Assembly: GCF_027924405.1 (NCBI RefSeq)
Contig: NZ_AP026978.1
Span: forward strand, 7,367,166 to 7,431,165
Direction of reading: 5' to 3'
From: Nocardia sputorum
Lineage (GTDB): Bacteria; Actinomycetota; Actinomycetes; Mycobacteriales; Mycobacteriaceae
DNA length: 64,000 nt
Shown here: one piece after another, positions 46,540 through 55,367 of the stretch
Numbering within the stretch: the stretch's first letter is position 1
How the letters are laid out: the number at the start of each line of letters is the position of its first letter
Program-made: the position numbers and the translations under genes
The notes under the pieces: model-generated
Database searches by the model: none
Seen by the model: only the letters and a program-made list of their open reading frames with translations
What the model was told of the DNA's origin: nothing

Positions 46540-46672
46540 TTGCCCAGCATAGGTGACCTCGCGCAGGAGCGCCGAGTGTGTTTCCGCACAAGCGCCCGTT
46601 TTTCCGGCGGGAAATCGGGCCGCGCGGCAAATGTAGTGGGACCGCCGCGCCGCAGCGGCTACCGTGAGCGGC

Positions 46673-47137
46673 ATGTCGGAACTCAAATCGCAGCTGCGCG
46701 CGGATCTCACCGCCGCGATGAAAGCCAAGGACACGCTGCGCCTTTCCACAGTGCGGATGCTGCTGTCGGCGATCCAGACCGCGGAGGTCGCCGGCTCGGA
46801 GGCCCGTGAGCTCACCGACGCCGAGGTCGTCTCCGTGTTGCAGAAGGAAGCGAAGAAGCGCAACGAATCCGCCGAGGTCTACACGCAGGCCGGGCGCGGC
46901 GAACTGGCGGCGAACGAGCACGCCGAGGCGCGCATCATCGAGGAGTACCTGCCGACCCAGCTGACCGACGCCGAGGTCGCCGATCTCGCCGACACCGCCA
47001 TCGCGCAGGTCGCCGAGGAGATCGGCGAGCGTCCCGGGATGCGCCAGATGGGACAGGTCATGAAGATCGCCACCGGACTCGCCGCGGGCAAGGCCGACGG
47101 CTCGCGCATCTCGGCGGCCGTGAAGGCGCGGTTGTAG
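46673..47137 (+). CDS. GatB/YqeY domain protein
   Basis: A 154-residue helical protein of the YqeY family: SELKSQLRADLTAAMKAKDT at the N-terminus, RLSTVRMLLSAIQTAEV, VLQKEAKKRNESAEVY and the tail-like domain RPGMRQMGQVMKIATGLAAG. It resembles the tRNA-binding tail of GatB but stands alone; its function is unsettled. The ATG at 46673 gives the family N-terminus; a GTG three codons upstream is possible. It converges with ponA2 across a very strong hairpin. Confidence 0.9.
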   Translation: MSELKSQLRADLTAAMKAKDTLRLSTVRMLLSAIQTAEVAGSEARELTDAEVVSVLQKEAKKRNESAEVYTQAGRGELAANEHAEARIIEEYLPTQLTDAEVADLADTAIAQVAEEIGERPGMRQMGQVMKIATGLAAGKADGSRISAAVKARL

Positions 47138-47146
47138 GGCAGCGAC

Positions 47147-47188
47147 GAGAAAGGGGCCGCGAACCATGTGGTTCGCGGCCCCTTTCTC
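47147..47188. terminator. Strong bidirectional terminator
   Basis: Perfect 19-base arms at 47147-47165 and 47170-47188 (starting GAGAAAGGGG, ending CCCCTTTCTC) with a 4-base loop. A-rich and T-rich edges on both sides fit termination in both directions between YqeY and ponA2. Confidence 0.9.
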
Positions 47189-47191
47189 TTG

Positions 47192-49561
47192 TCAGCGCGG
47201 GATCGGGATCGGGATAGGGATCGGTGGCAGCAGCGGCGGTGGCGGCAGTCCCGGGATGCCCGGCGGCGGCGCGGCCGGGCCGGGCGGCGGCGCAGCCCGG
47301 ACGGTGCCGTCGCTGATGTACAGCGTGATCACTGAGCCGGGGATGGCCGACCCGTTCGGCGCTGTGCCCATCACGGTGCCTTTGGGGCGATCGCCCGCGC
47401 CCGTGACCGGCGACACCTGGAAGCCCGCCGCTACCAGCTTGGCGGTCGCCTCGCCCTGGGGCATGCCGACCACGTCGGGTACCTGGGCGTTGTTCGCGCC
47501 GCGCACATACTTGTCGTCCAGCGGGGGCAGGCCCGGCGGCGGGAACAGCGGTATCACGGGTTTGATCGCGTTGAACCAGGTCCGCGCGGGCTCGTTACCA
47601 CCGAACAGATTGCCGTCGCCGCAGTTGCGGAGCGGGAACGAGCAGATCTCGCCGGGCGTCGGGCTGTCGCCGTAGACGTAGACCGCGGCGGCCAGCGCAT
47701 TGGTGAAGCCGAGGAAGGCCGAGGAGCGGTGACTCTCGGTGGTGCCGGTCTTGCCCGACATCGGGAGGTTCCAGCCCGCCGACTGGGCCGCGCCCGCCGC
47801 CGTGCCCGCCGTGTCGTCCTTGCTCATCGCGTTGGCCAAGGTGTTGGCCAGGCCCGGCTCGACGACCTGCTCGCAAGCCTGCTGGGTCAGCGGGACCTGC
47901 TTGCCCTGGCGGTCGATGACCTCTTTGATCGGGTTCGGCGGGCACCACCGGCCGCCCGAAGCCAGCGTCGCCGCGACGTTGGACAGCTCCAACGGGTTGA
48001 TCGCCACCGGTCCCAGCGTGAACGAGCCGAGGTTCTGCCCCTTGATCATGTCGGCCAGGCTCTGGTTGCCGTGGCCCGAAGTGCCCGCTTCGGTGAACGA
48101 GCGCATGCCGAGCCGAACCGCCATGTCGACGGTCGGGGTGACCCCGACGGCCTGGATCAGCTTCACGAACGCGGTGTTCGGGGAGGTGGCCAGCGCCTCC
48201 GTCACCGACATGGGTGATTTGTACCGGCCCGCGTTCTCGACGCAATAGGTGGCGGCCGGGCACCCGCGGGCGCCACCGTTACCCATGCCTTTGGCCTCGA
48301 ACCGCCCTGGCACGTCGAGCTGGGCGTTGATGCCGAGACCTTTCTCCATGGCCGCGGCCGTGGTGAAGACCTTGAAGATGGAGCCCGCGCCGTCGCCGAC
48401 CATCGAGTACGGCTGCGGCTGCACGGTCTCGCTCGCGTCCCGGTTCAGGCCGTAGGTGCGGCTGCTGGCCATCGCGAGCACCGGATGCGTGTCCTGCCCC
48501 GGCGCGACGACGGACATGACCTCCGCGATGTTGTCCAGGTTCGGGTTCGCCGCTTCGGTCACCGCGCGTTTCACCGAGTCCTGCACGGCCGGATCCAGGG
48601 TGGTCCGGATCAGGTAGCCGCCCTTCTCGATCTGTTCGCGGCTGATGCCCGCGTTGGCCAGGTACTGCAGCGCGTAGTCGCAGAAGAAGCCGCGGTCGTT
48701 GGCGGCGATGCAGCCGCGCGGCAGGCCCTTGGGTTCCGGCAGCACGCCCAGCGGCTTGGTCTTCGCCTCCCGGAACTCCTCGGCGCGGCTGGGGATGTTC
48801 TGGATCATGGTGTCCAGCACCGTGTTGCGCCTGGCCAGCACGCCGTCGGGGTTGGTGTAGGGGTTCAGCTTGGACGAGCTCTGCACCATGCCCGCGAGCA
48901 TCGCGGCCTGCGAGACGTTCAGTTCGGCCGCGTCGACGCCGAAGTAGGTCTTCGCGGCGTCCTGGATGCCGTAGGAGGAGTTACCGAACGGGACGAGGTT
49001 GAGGTACCTGGTGAGGATCTCGTCCTTGGTGAGCTCCCGGTCCAGCGTCAGCGCCATCCGGATCTCCCGGATCTTGCGGGCGGGAGTGGTCTCGATGGCG
49101 GCGCGGCGCTCGGCGTCGGTCTTGGCGACCACCAGCAGCTGGAAGTTCTTCACGTACTGCTGGTCCAGCGTCGACGCGCCCTGCTGGACCTCGCCGCTGG
49201 CGCTGTTGGTGAGGAACGCGCGTAGCGTGCCCTGCCAGTCGACGCCCTCGTGCTCGGCGAAGCGACGGTCCTCGATGGACACGATCGCCAGTTTCATGTC
49301 GTTGGAGATCCGGTCGCTGGGCACCTCGAATCGGCGCTGCTCGTACAGCCAGGCGATCGGATTGCCCGCCGCGTCGACCATGGTCGAGACCGCGGGGACC
49401 GTTCCCTCGACCAGCTCCGCGGAGACGTTGTCGACGGCGTCGGCGGCACGGTTGGAGACGAACCCGAAGCCGCCGGCGAGCGGGAACAACAACCCGGCGA
49501 CGAGCACGGAGGCCAGCACGCAGCTGCCGGCCAGCCGCGCGAGCGTATGTGTGATCGGCAC
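47192..49561 (-). CDS. ponA2: Bifunctional penicillin-binding protein with PASTA domain (PonA2-like)
   Basis: A 789-residue class A PBP that polymerises and cross-links peptidoglycan outside the membrane. After an N-terminal membrane anchor comes a GT51 glycosyltransferase (VSIEDRRFAEHEGVDWQGTL, then GASTLDQQYVKNF) and a transpeptidase with SIFK (GDGAGSIFKVF), SPN (ATSPNTAF) and KTG (SGKTGTTESH). A PASTA domain (VPDVVGMPQGEATAKLVAAG) and a proline tail (ending PIPIPIPIPR) close it. Position next to whiB4 and the ArsA pair matches mycobacterial ponA2. It is divergent from whiB4. Confidence 0.95.
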   Translation of the reverse strand: MPITHTLARLAGSCVLASVLVAGLLFPLAGGFGFVSNRAADAVDNVSAELVEGTVPAVSTMVDAAGNPIAWLYEQRRFEVPSDRISNDMKLAIVSIEDRRFAEHEGVDWQGTLRAFLTNSASGEVQQGASTLDQQYVKNFQLLVVAKTDAERRAAIETTPARKIREIRMALTLDRELTKDEILTRYLNLVPFGNSSYGIQDAAKTYFGVDAAELNVSQAAMLAGMVQSSSKLNPYTNPDGVLARRNTVLDTMIQNIPSRAEEFREAKTKPLGVLPEPKGLPRGCIAANDRGFFCDYALQYLANAGISREQIEKGGYLIRTTLDPAVQDSVKRAVTEAANPNLDNIAEVMSVVAPGQDTHPVLAMASSRTYGLNRDASETVQPQPYSMVGDGAGSIFKVFTTAAAMEKGLGINAQLDVPGRFEAKGMGNGGARGCPAATYCVENAGRYKSPMSVTEALATSPNTAFVKLIQAVGVTPTVDMAVRLGMRSFTEAGTSGHGNQSLADMIKGQNLGSFTLGPVAINPLELSNVAATLASGGRWCPPNPIKEVIDRQGKQVPLTQQACEQVVEPGLANTLANAMSKDDTAGTAAGAAQSAGWNLPMSGKTGTTESHRSSAFLGFTNALAAAVYVYGDSPTPGEICSFPLRNCGDGNLFGGNEPARTWFNAIKPVIPLFPPPGLPPLDDKYVRGANNAQVPDVVGMPQGEATAKLVAAGFQVSPVTGAGDRPKGTVMGTAPNGSAIPGSVITLYISDGTVRAAPPPGPAAPPPGIPGLPPPPLLPPIPIPIPIPR

Positions 49562-49927
49562 GAATCAAGACTACGGGGTGCCATCCGAGCCTTCTTGGCG
49601 GCATTTGTCCGGAGCCCGGAACTGGTTGTTCGCGAACCGGAATGGGCGTGTCGCGCGATCGCACCCGGCGTGTCGCCGGAGGGCGCGCACGCAATCTGCC
49701 TGCCCGTCCAGTGCGCGCCCGGACTTGCAGGGACGGACGTACCAAAAAATCTCGAGGTGGTCTTGCGCAAGCGCCATACCTTTACCTAGATTGAGAACCC
49801 AGTGTGATAGAGCTAACACTCAAAGTGGAATGTGGTGCACTTCGCAGCGGGGTTTGGGTGCTGCGTGGTGACAACGCGATTCTGGAGCGCCGTTGACCGG
49901 TGTTCGGACTGCAAAGGGGCACACCAA
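49562..49927. other. Divergent ponA2/whiB4 intergenic region
   Basis: 366 bases holding the promoters of both genes. The only site I can suggest is the Crp-like dyad at 49803-49818. No small gene is supported. Confidence 0.5.
49803..49818 (+). promoter_or_regulatory. Candidate Crp site upstream of whiB4
   Basis: TGTGA-TAGAGC-TAACA matches the Crp consensus TGTGA-N6-TCACA except for one base (A for C). It lies 110-125 bases before the whiB4 start. The crp gene itself is 5 kb away in this window. Confidence 0.4.
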
Positions 49928-50251
49928 ATGCACATGACAACCCCCATCGCTCGATTGGACGTGGAGCAGGCCGAAGCAAGGATCGCCTGGGTAGCCCAGG
50001 CCCGATGCAAGGAAGTGGACCCCGATCAGTTGTTCGTGCGCGGCGCGGCCCAGCGCAAAGCCGCGACGATCTGCAGGCACTGTCCCGTGCTCATGCAGTG
50101 CGGCGCCGACGCGCTCGACAACCGGGTGGAGTTCGGTGTGTGGGGCGGCATGACCGAACGGCAGCGCCGCGCCTTGTTGAAGCAGCATCCGGAAGTGACC
50201 TCGTGGGCCGATTTCTTCCAGGCCCAGCGTCAGCATCAAGTGGCTATGTAG
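49928..50251 (+). CDS. whiB4: WhiB-family iron-sulfur regulator (WhiB4-like)
   Basis: A 107-residue protein that binds a [4Fe-4S] cluster through four cysteines: CKEVDP, then CRHCPVLMQC (CxxCx5C). The WhiB signature GVWGGMTERQRRAL follows, and the basic C-terminus contacts DNA or sigma factor. WhiB4 senses oxygen and redox state and represses antioxidant genes in mycobacteria. The ATG at 49928 follows AAAGGGG at normal spacing; a second ATG two codons later is possible. It lies beside ponA2 and the ArsA pair as in M. tuberculosis. Confidence 0.93.
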   Translation: MHMTTPIARLDVEQAEARIAWVAQARCKEVDPDQLFVRGAAQRKAATICRHCPVLMQCGADALDNRVEFGVWGGMTERQRRALLKQHPEVTSWADFFQAQRQHQVAM

Positions 50252-50263
50252 TCCCGCCAAATC

Positions 50264-50295
50264 GAAACGGAGCCCGCGCAAGCGGGCTCAGTTTC
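50264..50295. terminator. Terminator between whiB4 and the ArsA pair
   Basis: 8-base arms GAGCCCGC (50270-50277) and GCGGGCTC (50282-50289) with a 4-base loop, extended by GAAAC/GTTTC outside one mismatch. It lies between convergent genes and could act in both directions. Confidence 0.7.
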
Positions 50296-50345
50296 GTTTC
50301 AGGACGGATATTTCCGTCCGGAGCGATAGCGGATACGCCTAAGTA

Positions 50346-51485
50346 TCAGGCGGTGGCGCGCACCGTGCCCGCGAGCTGATCGCCGACGACACGCAGCGCG
50401 TCGAGGTCGGACACCTCGAACGGCAGCGCGGTGACCGAGACGATCGGCACTCGCGGATGCGCGCCCGTGAACCGATGCAGCAGGTGCTGTTCCCGTTTGT
50501 CGGTGGCGACTCGGCGGGCGTGCACCCGCAACACCGCCGCGGTCAGCGGATCGGAGTCCGCCACCTGGTCGGCGGCGGTGAGGGCGTGATCGGCCGACAG
50601 CGAGCTCAGCACCGGATGGGTGCGGTTGAGCACCAGCCCCGCCAGCGGCATGCGCTCGGTGGAGAGGCGGTCGACGAAGAACGAGGCTTCCCGCAGCGCG
50701 TCCGGTTCCGGCGCCGCCACCACCAGGAAGTGTGTGCCCGGCTTGGACAGCATCGCGAAGGTTCGCTCGGCGCGCTCCTGGAAGCCGCCGAACAGCGACT
50801 CCAAGGACTGCAGGAAATTCGACGCGTCCTTGAGCATCTGCCCTCCGACGACGGTGGACACCCCGCGTACCGCCAGGCTCATCGCGCCGGTCACGAGCCG
50901 GGTCACGCCGCGGCCGGGCGCCATGATGACGCGGATCATGCGGCCGTTGAGGAAGTTGCCCAGCCGCTTGGGTGCGTCGAGGAAGTCGAGGGCATTGCGC
51001 GAAGGCGGGGTATCGACCACGATGAGGTCCCACTCGCCCCGGTGGGCCAGCTGGCCCAGCTTCTCCATCGCCATGTACTCCTGCGTCCCGCCGAAGGAAG
51101 AGGCGACCGTCTGATAGAAGGGGTTGGCGAAGATCTGCTGCGCTTTCTCCGCGCTGGTGTGCTCGAGCACCATGTCGTCGAACGTGCGACGCATATTGAG
51201 CATCATCGCGTACAGCTCGCCCTTGGCCTCGGGACCCAGCGCCACCCGCTGCGGATTGTTGCCGAGGTCGGCGACGCCGAGTGACTGAGCCAGCCTGCGC
51301 GCGGGGTCGATGGTCAGCACCACGACCTTGCGGCCCTGCTCGGCGGCGCGCAGCGCGATGGCGGCGGCGGTGGTCGTCTTGCCGACGCCGCCGGAGCCGC
51401 AGCAGACCACTACGCGGGCGGACTGGTCGGCGATGATCCGCGATATGTCCAGCGGGGCAGCCGCGGGGTGGGTCGGCGTGCTCAT
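50346..51485 (-). CDS. ArsA/GET3-like ATPase, second of a pair
   Basis: A 379-residue soluble P-loop ATPase of the ArsA/GET3 group. The deviant Walker A is [20 protein letters not shown] near residue 31, then [16 protein letters not shown], and [20 protein letters not shown] in the switch region. It overlaps the upstream ArsA gene by 4 bases (ATGA), so they are translated together and probably form a heterodimer. The mycobacterial pair Rv3679/Rv3680 protects against toxic metabolites and affects cell-envelope integrity. No arsenite pump is nearby. Confidence 0.92.
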   Translation of the reverse strand: MSTPTHPAAAPLDISRIIADQSARVVVCCGSGGVGKTTTAAAIALRAAEQGRKVVVLTIDPARRLAQSLGVADLGNNPQRVALGPEAKGELYAMMLNMRRTFDDMVLEHTSAEKAQQIFANPFYQTVASSFGGTQEYMAMEKLGQLAHRGEWDLIVVDTPPSRNALDFLDAPKRLGNFLNGRMIRVIMAPGRGVTRLVTGAMSLAVRGVSTVVGGQMLKDASNFLQSLESLFGGFQERAERTFAMLSKPGTHFLVVAAPEPDALREASFFVDRLSTERMPLAGLVLNRTHPVLSSLSADHALTAADQVADSDPLTAAVLRVHARRVATDKREQHLLHRFTGAHPRVPIVSVTALPFEVSDLDALRVVGDQLAGTVRATA

Positions 51486-52519
51486 CGGACTCCCTGGGCG
51501 GTGAGGTGTTCGGCTAGTTCGTACAGTCCGCCCAGGTCCATTCCGTCGGCGAGGGCGGGCAGGTAGAGCCGCGAGATATCGACCTTGGCCAATTCCTCGG
51601 CGCTGTCGTCCTGTGCTTGCAGCGTGGCCGAGTGTTCGATCGTTTCGGTGAGCAGGCCCTGGAAGTCGCTGTCGGGGAGCGTGATCCCGGCGGAGTCCAG
51701 GCCCGCGCGGATGGCGTCGGCGTCCAGATCACCGGTGGCGGCCCGGGCGCGCAGTTCGGGCGGGAGCTGGCCTTCGGCCGCCCGGTTCACGATCACGGTG
51801 CCGATGCGCAGGTCCGCGGCGGTGAGCTCGGCGACGGCGTCGGCGGTTTCCTGCACCGGCAGCGCCTCCAGCAGCGTGACCAGATGGATCATGGTCTGGT
51901 CCGAGTGCAGCAGCTGGGATACACCCTCGGCCTGCGAGGCGATCGGCCCGCCCTTGGCCACCTCCGCCATCGCTTTGGTGACGTCGAGGAAGCCGGCGAT
52001 CCGGCCGGTGGGCGGTGCGTCGACCACGATCTCGTCATAGACCCGCTTGCCGGACTTGTCCACGCGAACCGCGCATTCCTTGATCTTGCCGGTGAGGATG
52101 ACGTCGCGCAGACCGGGCGCGATCGTGGTGACGAACTCGATGGCGCCCATCCTGCGCATCGCGCGGCCGGCGAAGCCGAGGTTGTAGAACATGTCGAGGT
52201 ATTCGAGGAAGGCGTGCTCGATGTCCAACGCCAGCGCGACCACCTCGCCGCCGCCGTCGGCCGTGGCGATCCGTGTCTCGGTCGGCGGCAGCGGCGGCAG
52301 GTCGAACAACTGCGCGATCGATTGCCTGCTCTCCACCTCGACCAGCAGCACCCGGCGCCCGCCCGCGGCGAGCGCGAGGGCCAGCGCCGCGGCGACCGTT
52401 GACTTGCCGGTGCCTCCCTTGCCGGAGACATAGTGCAAGCGGGCCTGTTCAGCGCGCTTCGGCCACCTTGTGTCCGATCCCGGCTCCGCCGAAAGCGGCA
52501 CTGCTGTTGGTACTCCCAC
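51482..52519 (-). CDS. ArsA/GET3-like ATPase, first of a pair
   Basis: A 345-residue paralogue of the following gene. Walker [21 protein letters not shown] is near residue 33, followed by [20 protein letters not shown] and [20 protein letters not shown]. The start is placed at a GTG (52517-52519), which gives the short N-terminus typical of Rv3679-like proteins; the frame stays open far upstream into a repeat-rich intergenic region that is not coding. It overlaps its partner gene by 4 bases and is the promoter-proximal member. Confidence 0.88.
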   Translation of the reverse strand: MGVPTAVPLSAEPGSDTRWPKRAEQARLHYVSGKGGTGKSTVAAALALALAAGGRRVLLVEVESRQSIAQLFDLPPLPPTETRIATADGGGEVVALALDIEHAFLEYLDMFYNLGFAGRAMRRMGAIEFVTTIAPGLRDVILTGKIKECAVRVDKSGKRVYDEIVVDAPPTGRIAGFLDVTKAMAEVAKGGPIASQAEGVSQLLHSDQTMIHLVTLLEALPVQETADAVAELTAADLRIGTVIVNRAAEGQLPPELRARAATGDLDADAIRAGLDSAGITLPDSDFQGLLTETIEHSATLQAQDDSAEELAKVDISRLYLPALADGMDLGGLYELAEHLTAQGVR

Positions 52520-52597
52520 GCTCGCGAGCCTATAACTGGTCCGCGATCCCGGGGCACCGGCCGTACCAGACGGATGCGCGTCACACCGCGCGAAACC

Positions 52598-52820
52598 ACG
52601 GCGCACCCCACCCGATGCGGTTGCGCCCTCGGCGTGCTGAGCGCATCTGAACTCGGGTTTTGGAGGGAGGAGGCTGTCTTGCGCCGTTGGCGACGTGGTT
52701 CGAATGTGCGGGCTGTCGCGTTCGAGGCGAGCGCCCTTTCCGGCCGTGCCCGCAACAACGGCGCACCCGTCCGATGCGACTACGCACCTCACGCGCCCAG
52801 CGCACCTCGACCCCCAGTTT
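52598..52820. repeat. Diverged direct repeat, two ~65-base copies
   Basis: Copies begin with ACGGCGCACCC at 52598 and 52758 and run to about 52660 and 52820, sharing CCGATGCG, AGCGCA and the AGTTT/GGTTT end, with roughly three quarters of bases equal by eye. The second copy runs on into CGAGCGAAGCGAGACC. Confidence 0.6.
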
Positions 52821-52860
52821 CGAGCGAAGCGAGACCGAGCATCCGCCGTTCGCGGCCCGG

Positions 52861-52923
52861 CTCGCGTTTGCGTGGCCGTCGCGTACGCGACGAAGGAGCA
52901 AGCGGCGGCCACGCAAACGCGAG
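52861..52923. repeat. Perfect 18-base inverted repeat with nested palindrome
   Basis: Arms CTCGCGTTTGCGTGGCCG (52861-52878) and its exact complement at 52906-52923; the 27-base loop starts with the self-complementary TCGCGTACGCGA (52879-52890). Not placed at the end of any gene. Confidence 0.85.
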
Positions 52924-52944
52924 CCACAAGGGGGCCGCGAACAC

Positions 52945-53004
52945 CCAGCGCCGCAGGCGCTGGAAAACCAACACAGCCGCGAACACGCCGCGACGAAGTC
53001 GCGG
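52945..53004. repeat. Two short perfect hairpins flanked by GCCGCGAACAC copies
   Basis: CCAGCGCC-gca-GGCGCTGG (52945-52963) and CCGCGAC-gaa-GTCGCGG (52988-53004) each follow a copy of GCCGCGAACAC (52934-52944 and 52977-52987). The alternation of spacer and hairpin suggests a modular element. Confidence 0.75.
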
Positions 53005-53031
53005 CAATTAAACACAGCTACGCTCTCGCAC

Positions 53032-53202
53032 ATGAGTGAGACGAGTGATACGACCGTGTGGGAGTACGCCACCGTGCCGCTGCTGACGCACGCGACGAAG
53101 CAGATTCTCGACCAGTGGGGAGCCGACGGCTGGGAGCTGGTCTCCGTGCTGCCCGGCCCGACCGGCGAGCAGCACGTCGCCTATCTCAAGCGGCGCAAGT
53201 AG
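53032..53202 (+). CDS. DUF4177 domain protein
   Basis: A 56-residue protein: WEYATVPLLTHATKQILDQW then GADGWELVSVLPGPTGEQHV, the full pattern of the small DUF4177 domain. The ATG at 53032 lies 7 bases after a TACGCT -10-like box, so its message may be leaderless. A matching small gene precedes the RidA gene in mycobacteria. It is followed after 15 bases by ridA. Function unknown. Confidence 0.85.
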   Translation: MSETSDTTVWEYATVPLLTHATKQILDQWGADGWELVSVLPGPTGEQHVAYLKRRK

Positions 53203-53217
53203 AAGGAGGGCGACGTA

Positions 53218-53676
53218 GTGACCCAGTGGGAGAAGAACCTCGCCGAGCTCGGAATCACACTGCCCCCGGTCGTGCCCCCGGTCGCGGCCTACGTTCCCGC
53301 GATCCGCACCGGGTCGTTCGTCTACACCTCCGGTCAGCTGCCGTTCGTGGACGGTGAGTTGTCCGCGGTCGGCAAGGTCGGCGCGGAGGTCTCCGTCGAG
53401 GAGGCCAAGGAGGCTGCCCGGCTGTGTGCGCTGAACGCGCTGGCCGCGGTGCACGATCTGGTCGGGCTCGACGCGGTGGTGCGGATCGTGAAGGTGGTCG
53501 GGTTCGTCGCCTCGGCACCGGGATTCGGTGATCAGCCGGTGGTGATCAACGGCGCGTCGGAGTTCCTCGGCCGGGTCTTCGGTGACGCGGGCAAGCACGC
53601 GCGCTCGGCTGTCGGCGTCTCCGAGCTTCCCCGGAATACGCCCGTCGAAGTCGAACTGATCGCCGAGGTGCGCTAG
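53218..53676 (+). CDS. RidA-family (YjgF/YER057c/UK114) protein
   Basis: A 152-residue RidA-like protein. Family features are the N-terminal WEKNLAELGITLPPVVPPVA, VYTSGQLPFVDGELSAVGKV, AARLCALNALAAVHDLVGL and SARSAVGVSELPRNTPVEVE at the end, in place of the canonical RxxVxVxxLPxxxxVEIE with the imine-binding arginine. RidA proteins deaminate reactive enamines and imines; this long clade may differ. The GTG start follows AAGGAGGG. It is the middle gene of a DUF4177-RidA-MBL operon. Confidence 0.87.
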   Translation: MTQWEKNLAELGITLPPVVPPVAAYVPAIRTGSFVYTSGQLPFVDGELSAVGKVGAEVSVEEAKEAARLCALNALAAVHDLVGLDAVVRIVKVVGFVASAPGFGDQPVVINGASEFLGRVFGDAGKHARSAVGVSELPRNTPVEVELIAEVR

Positions 53677-53713
53677 ACCGGAACTGTCGGCTCCGTTTCT
53701 ATCCGAGGTTGCG

Positions 53714-54505
53714 ATGACGTTGACACACCCCGCCTACGGGCAGCTCCGGCAGGTCACCGAGACGGCGGCGGTGCTGCTCGCCGACAATCCGGGACAGATG
53801 ACCTTGGAGGGAACCAACACTTGGATCCTGCGCGCGCCGGGAGCAGCGGACTGTGTGGTGGTGGACCCGGGGCCGAAGGACAAGGCGCATACGGCCGCGA
53901 TCGCCGAGGCCACCGGCGGCCGGATCGCTCTCACCTTGATCACCCACCGCCATCACGATCACACCGGGGGCATCGATCGGCTGGTCGAGCAGACCGGGAC
54001 GCCGGTGCGCGCCAAGGAGGCCGGCTTCCTGCGCGGTGCGGACGCCCCGCTGGCCGACGGCGAGGTGATCGAGGCTGCGGGCCTGCGGATCACCGTGCTG
54101 GACACGCCGGGTCATACCGGTGACTCGCTGAGTTTCGTCCTCGACGACGCGGTGCTGACCGGCGACACCATCCTCGGTGCGGGCACCACTGTGCTGGATT
54201 CCAGCGACGGCACGCTGGCCGACTACCTCTCCTCGCTGGACCGGCTGGTGGAGGTCGGCAAGGGAAAGGCGCTGCTGCCCGCGCACGGCCCGGATCACCC
54301 GGATCTGGAGCCGGTCGCCCGTTACTACATCGCGCATCGGCACGAGCGCCTCGATCAGGTGCGCGAGGCGTTGCGGGCGCTCGGCCCGGACGCGGGCGCG
54401 ATGTCGGTCGTGCGCCGCGTGTACGCCGATGTGGACAAGCGGCTGTGGCCCGCGGCGCGCAGTTCGGTGCAGGCGCAGCTGGACTATCTGCGCGTGCACG
54501 GTTAG
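53714..54505 (+). CDS. Metallo-beta-lactamase-fold hydrolase (LACTB2-like)
   Basis: A 263-residue MBL-fold hydrolase. Zinc ligands are in LITHRHHDHTGGIDRL (HxHxDH, near residue 77), TPGHTGDSLSF and LTGDTILGAG; the last histidine is in LLPAHGPDHPDLEPV. The C-terminal winged-helix-like extension (ARYYIAHRHERLDQVREALR) is that of LACTB2-type endoribonucleases and related thioesterases. It lies 37 bases after the RidA gene and ends at a strong hairpin before crp. RNA or small-ester hydrolysis are both possible. Confidence 0.88.
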   Translation: MTLTHPAYGQLRQVTETAAVLLADNPGQMTLEGTNTWILRAPGAADCVVVDPGPKDKAHTAAIAEATGGRIALTLITHRHHDHTGGIDRLVEQTGTPVRAKEAGFLRGADAPLADGEVIEAAGLRITVLDTPGHTGDSLSFVLDDAVLTGDTILGAGTTVLDSSDGTLADYLSSLDRLVEVGKGKALLPAHGPDHPDLEPVARYYIAHRHERLDQVREALRALGPDAGAMSVVRRVYADVDKRLWPAARSSVQAQLDYLRVHG

Positions 54506-54508
54506 CCG

Positions 54509-54545
54509 GAACGCCGGGTTCAGTGGAGCGCTGAACCCGGCGTTC
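54509..54545. terminator. Strong bidirectional terminator
   Basis: Perfect 15-base arms GAACGCCGGGTTCAG (54509-54523) and CTGAACCCGGCGTTC (54531-54545), 7-base loop, between the convergent MBL and crp genes. Confidence 0.85.
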
Positions 54546-54559
54546 TGCCGTATGAGACG

Positions 54560-55234
54560 TTACCGGGCGCGGCGGGCCAGGCGCTCGGAGTCGGAGATGA
54601 GCACGCTCTTGCCCTCCAGCCGCAGCCAGCCGCGATGCGCGAAGTCGGCGAGCGCCTTGTTCACGGTCTCGCGGGAGGCGCCGACCAGCTGGGCGATCTC
54701 CTCCTGGGTCAGGTCGTGGGTGACCCGCAGCGCGCCCGCCTCCTGGGTGCCGAAGCGCTGGGCGAGCTGCAGCAGCGCCTTGGCGACCCGGCCGGGCACG
54801 TCGGTGAAGATCAGGTCGGCCAGGTTGTTGTTGGTCCGGCGCAGGCGGCGGGCGAGAACGCGCAGCAACTGCTCGGCGATCTCGGGCCGCTGGTCGATCC
54901 AGGTCTTGAGGGCGTCGCGGTCCATCGTCACCGCACGCACCTCGGTCACCGTGGTGGCGGTGGAGGTGCGCGGACCCGGGTCGAAGATCGACAGCTCGCC
55001 GAACATGTCGGACGGGCCCATGATGGTCAGCAGATTCTCGCGGCCGTCGGGCGAGCGGCGTCCGATCTTCACCTTGCCGGACGTGATGATGTACAGCCGG
55101 TCGCCCGGCTCACCCTCGTTGAAGATGACGTGACCGCGCGGGAAATCCACCGGCTGAAGTTGTTTGGCGAGGGCGGCCACCGCAGTGGGCTCGACGCCCT
55201 GGAAGATGCCTGCTCTGGCGAGGGCCTCGTCCAC
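54560..55234 (-). CDS. crp: cAMP receptor protein, Crp/Fnr family
   Basis: A 224-residue global regulator. The cyclic-nucleotide domain has [20 protein letters not shown] and the phosphate cassette [18 protein letters not shown]; the winged helix has [20 protein letters not shown]. Length and sequence agree closely with M. tuberculosis Crp (Rv3676) as I remember it. The GTG at 55232-55234, 6 bases after AAGGAG, is chosen over an ATG 18 codons upstream. cAMP binding enables activation or repression at TGTGA-N6-TCACA sites. A 21-base perfect dyad lies in its promoter. Confidence 0.95.
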   Translation of the reverse strand: MDEALARAGIFQGVEPTAVAALAKQLQPVDFPRGHVIFNEGEPGDRLYIITSGKVKIGRRSPDGRENLLTIMGPSDMFGELSIFDPGPRTSTATTVTEVRAVTMDRDALKTWIDQRPEIAEQLLRVLARRLRRTNNNLADLIFTDVPGRVAKALLQLAQRFGTQEAGALRVTHDLTQEEIAQLVGASRETVNKALADFAHRGWLRLEGKSVLISDSERLARRAR

Positions 55235-55305
55235 GAATGTGCTCCTTATGGGAAATGGCTCTGTACCGGACCGAAGCGACTCGGCCAACAGCGCAGTCTA
55301 CGCGG

Positions 55306-55326
55306 CGTCACTACAGCGTAGTGACG
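55306..55326. promoter_or_regulatory. Perfect 21-base dyad in the crp promoter region
   Basis: Arms CGTCACTAC (55306-55314) and GTAGTGACG (55318-55326) around AGC. A TAGACT -10-like box read on the minus strand (55295-55300) lies next to it, so the dyad would cover the -35 region of crp. It is not a Crp box: the TCAC/GTGA halves face the wrong way. Confidence 0.55.
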
Positions 55327-55367
55327 GACACCACGTAACGGGTGGATTGCGCGGCGCTCGCGCCGGG

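Larger units (their letters stand above)
52520..53031. other. Palindrome- and repeat-rich intergenic region
   Basis: 512 bases between the divergent ArsA pair and the DUF4177-RidA operon, with no gene supported. It contains two diverged copies of a ~65-base direct repeat and three perfect hairpins, listed separately. Nearly half of it is symmetric or repeated. The far right end holds a TACGCT -10-like box (53019-53024) for the next gene. Confidence 0.7.
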
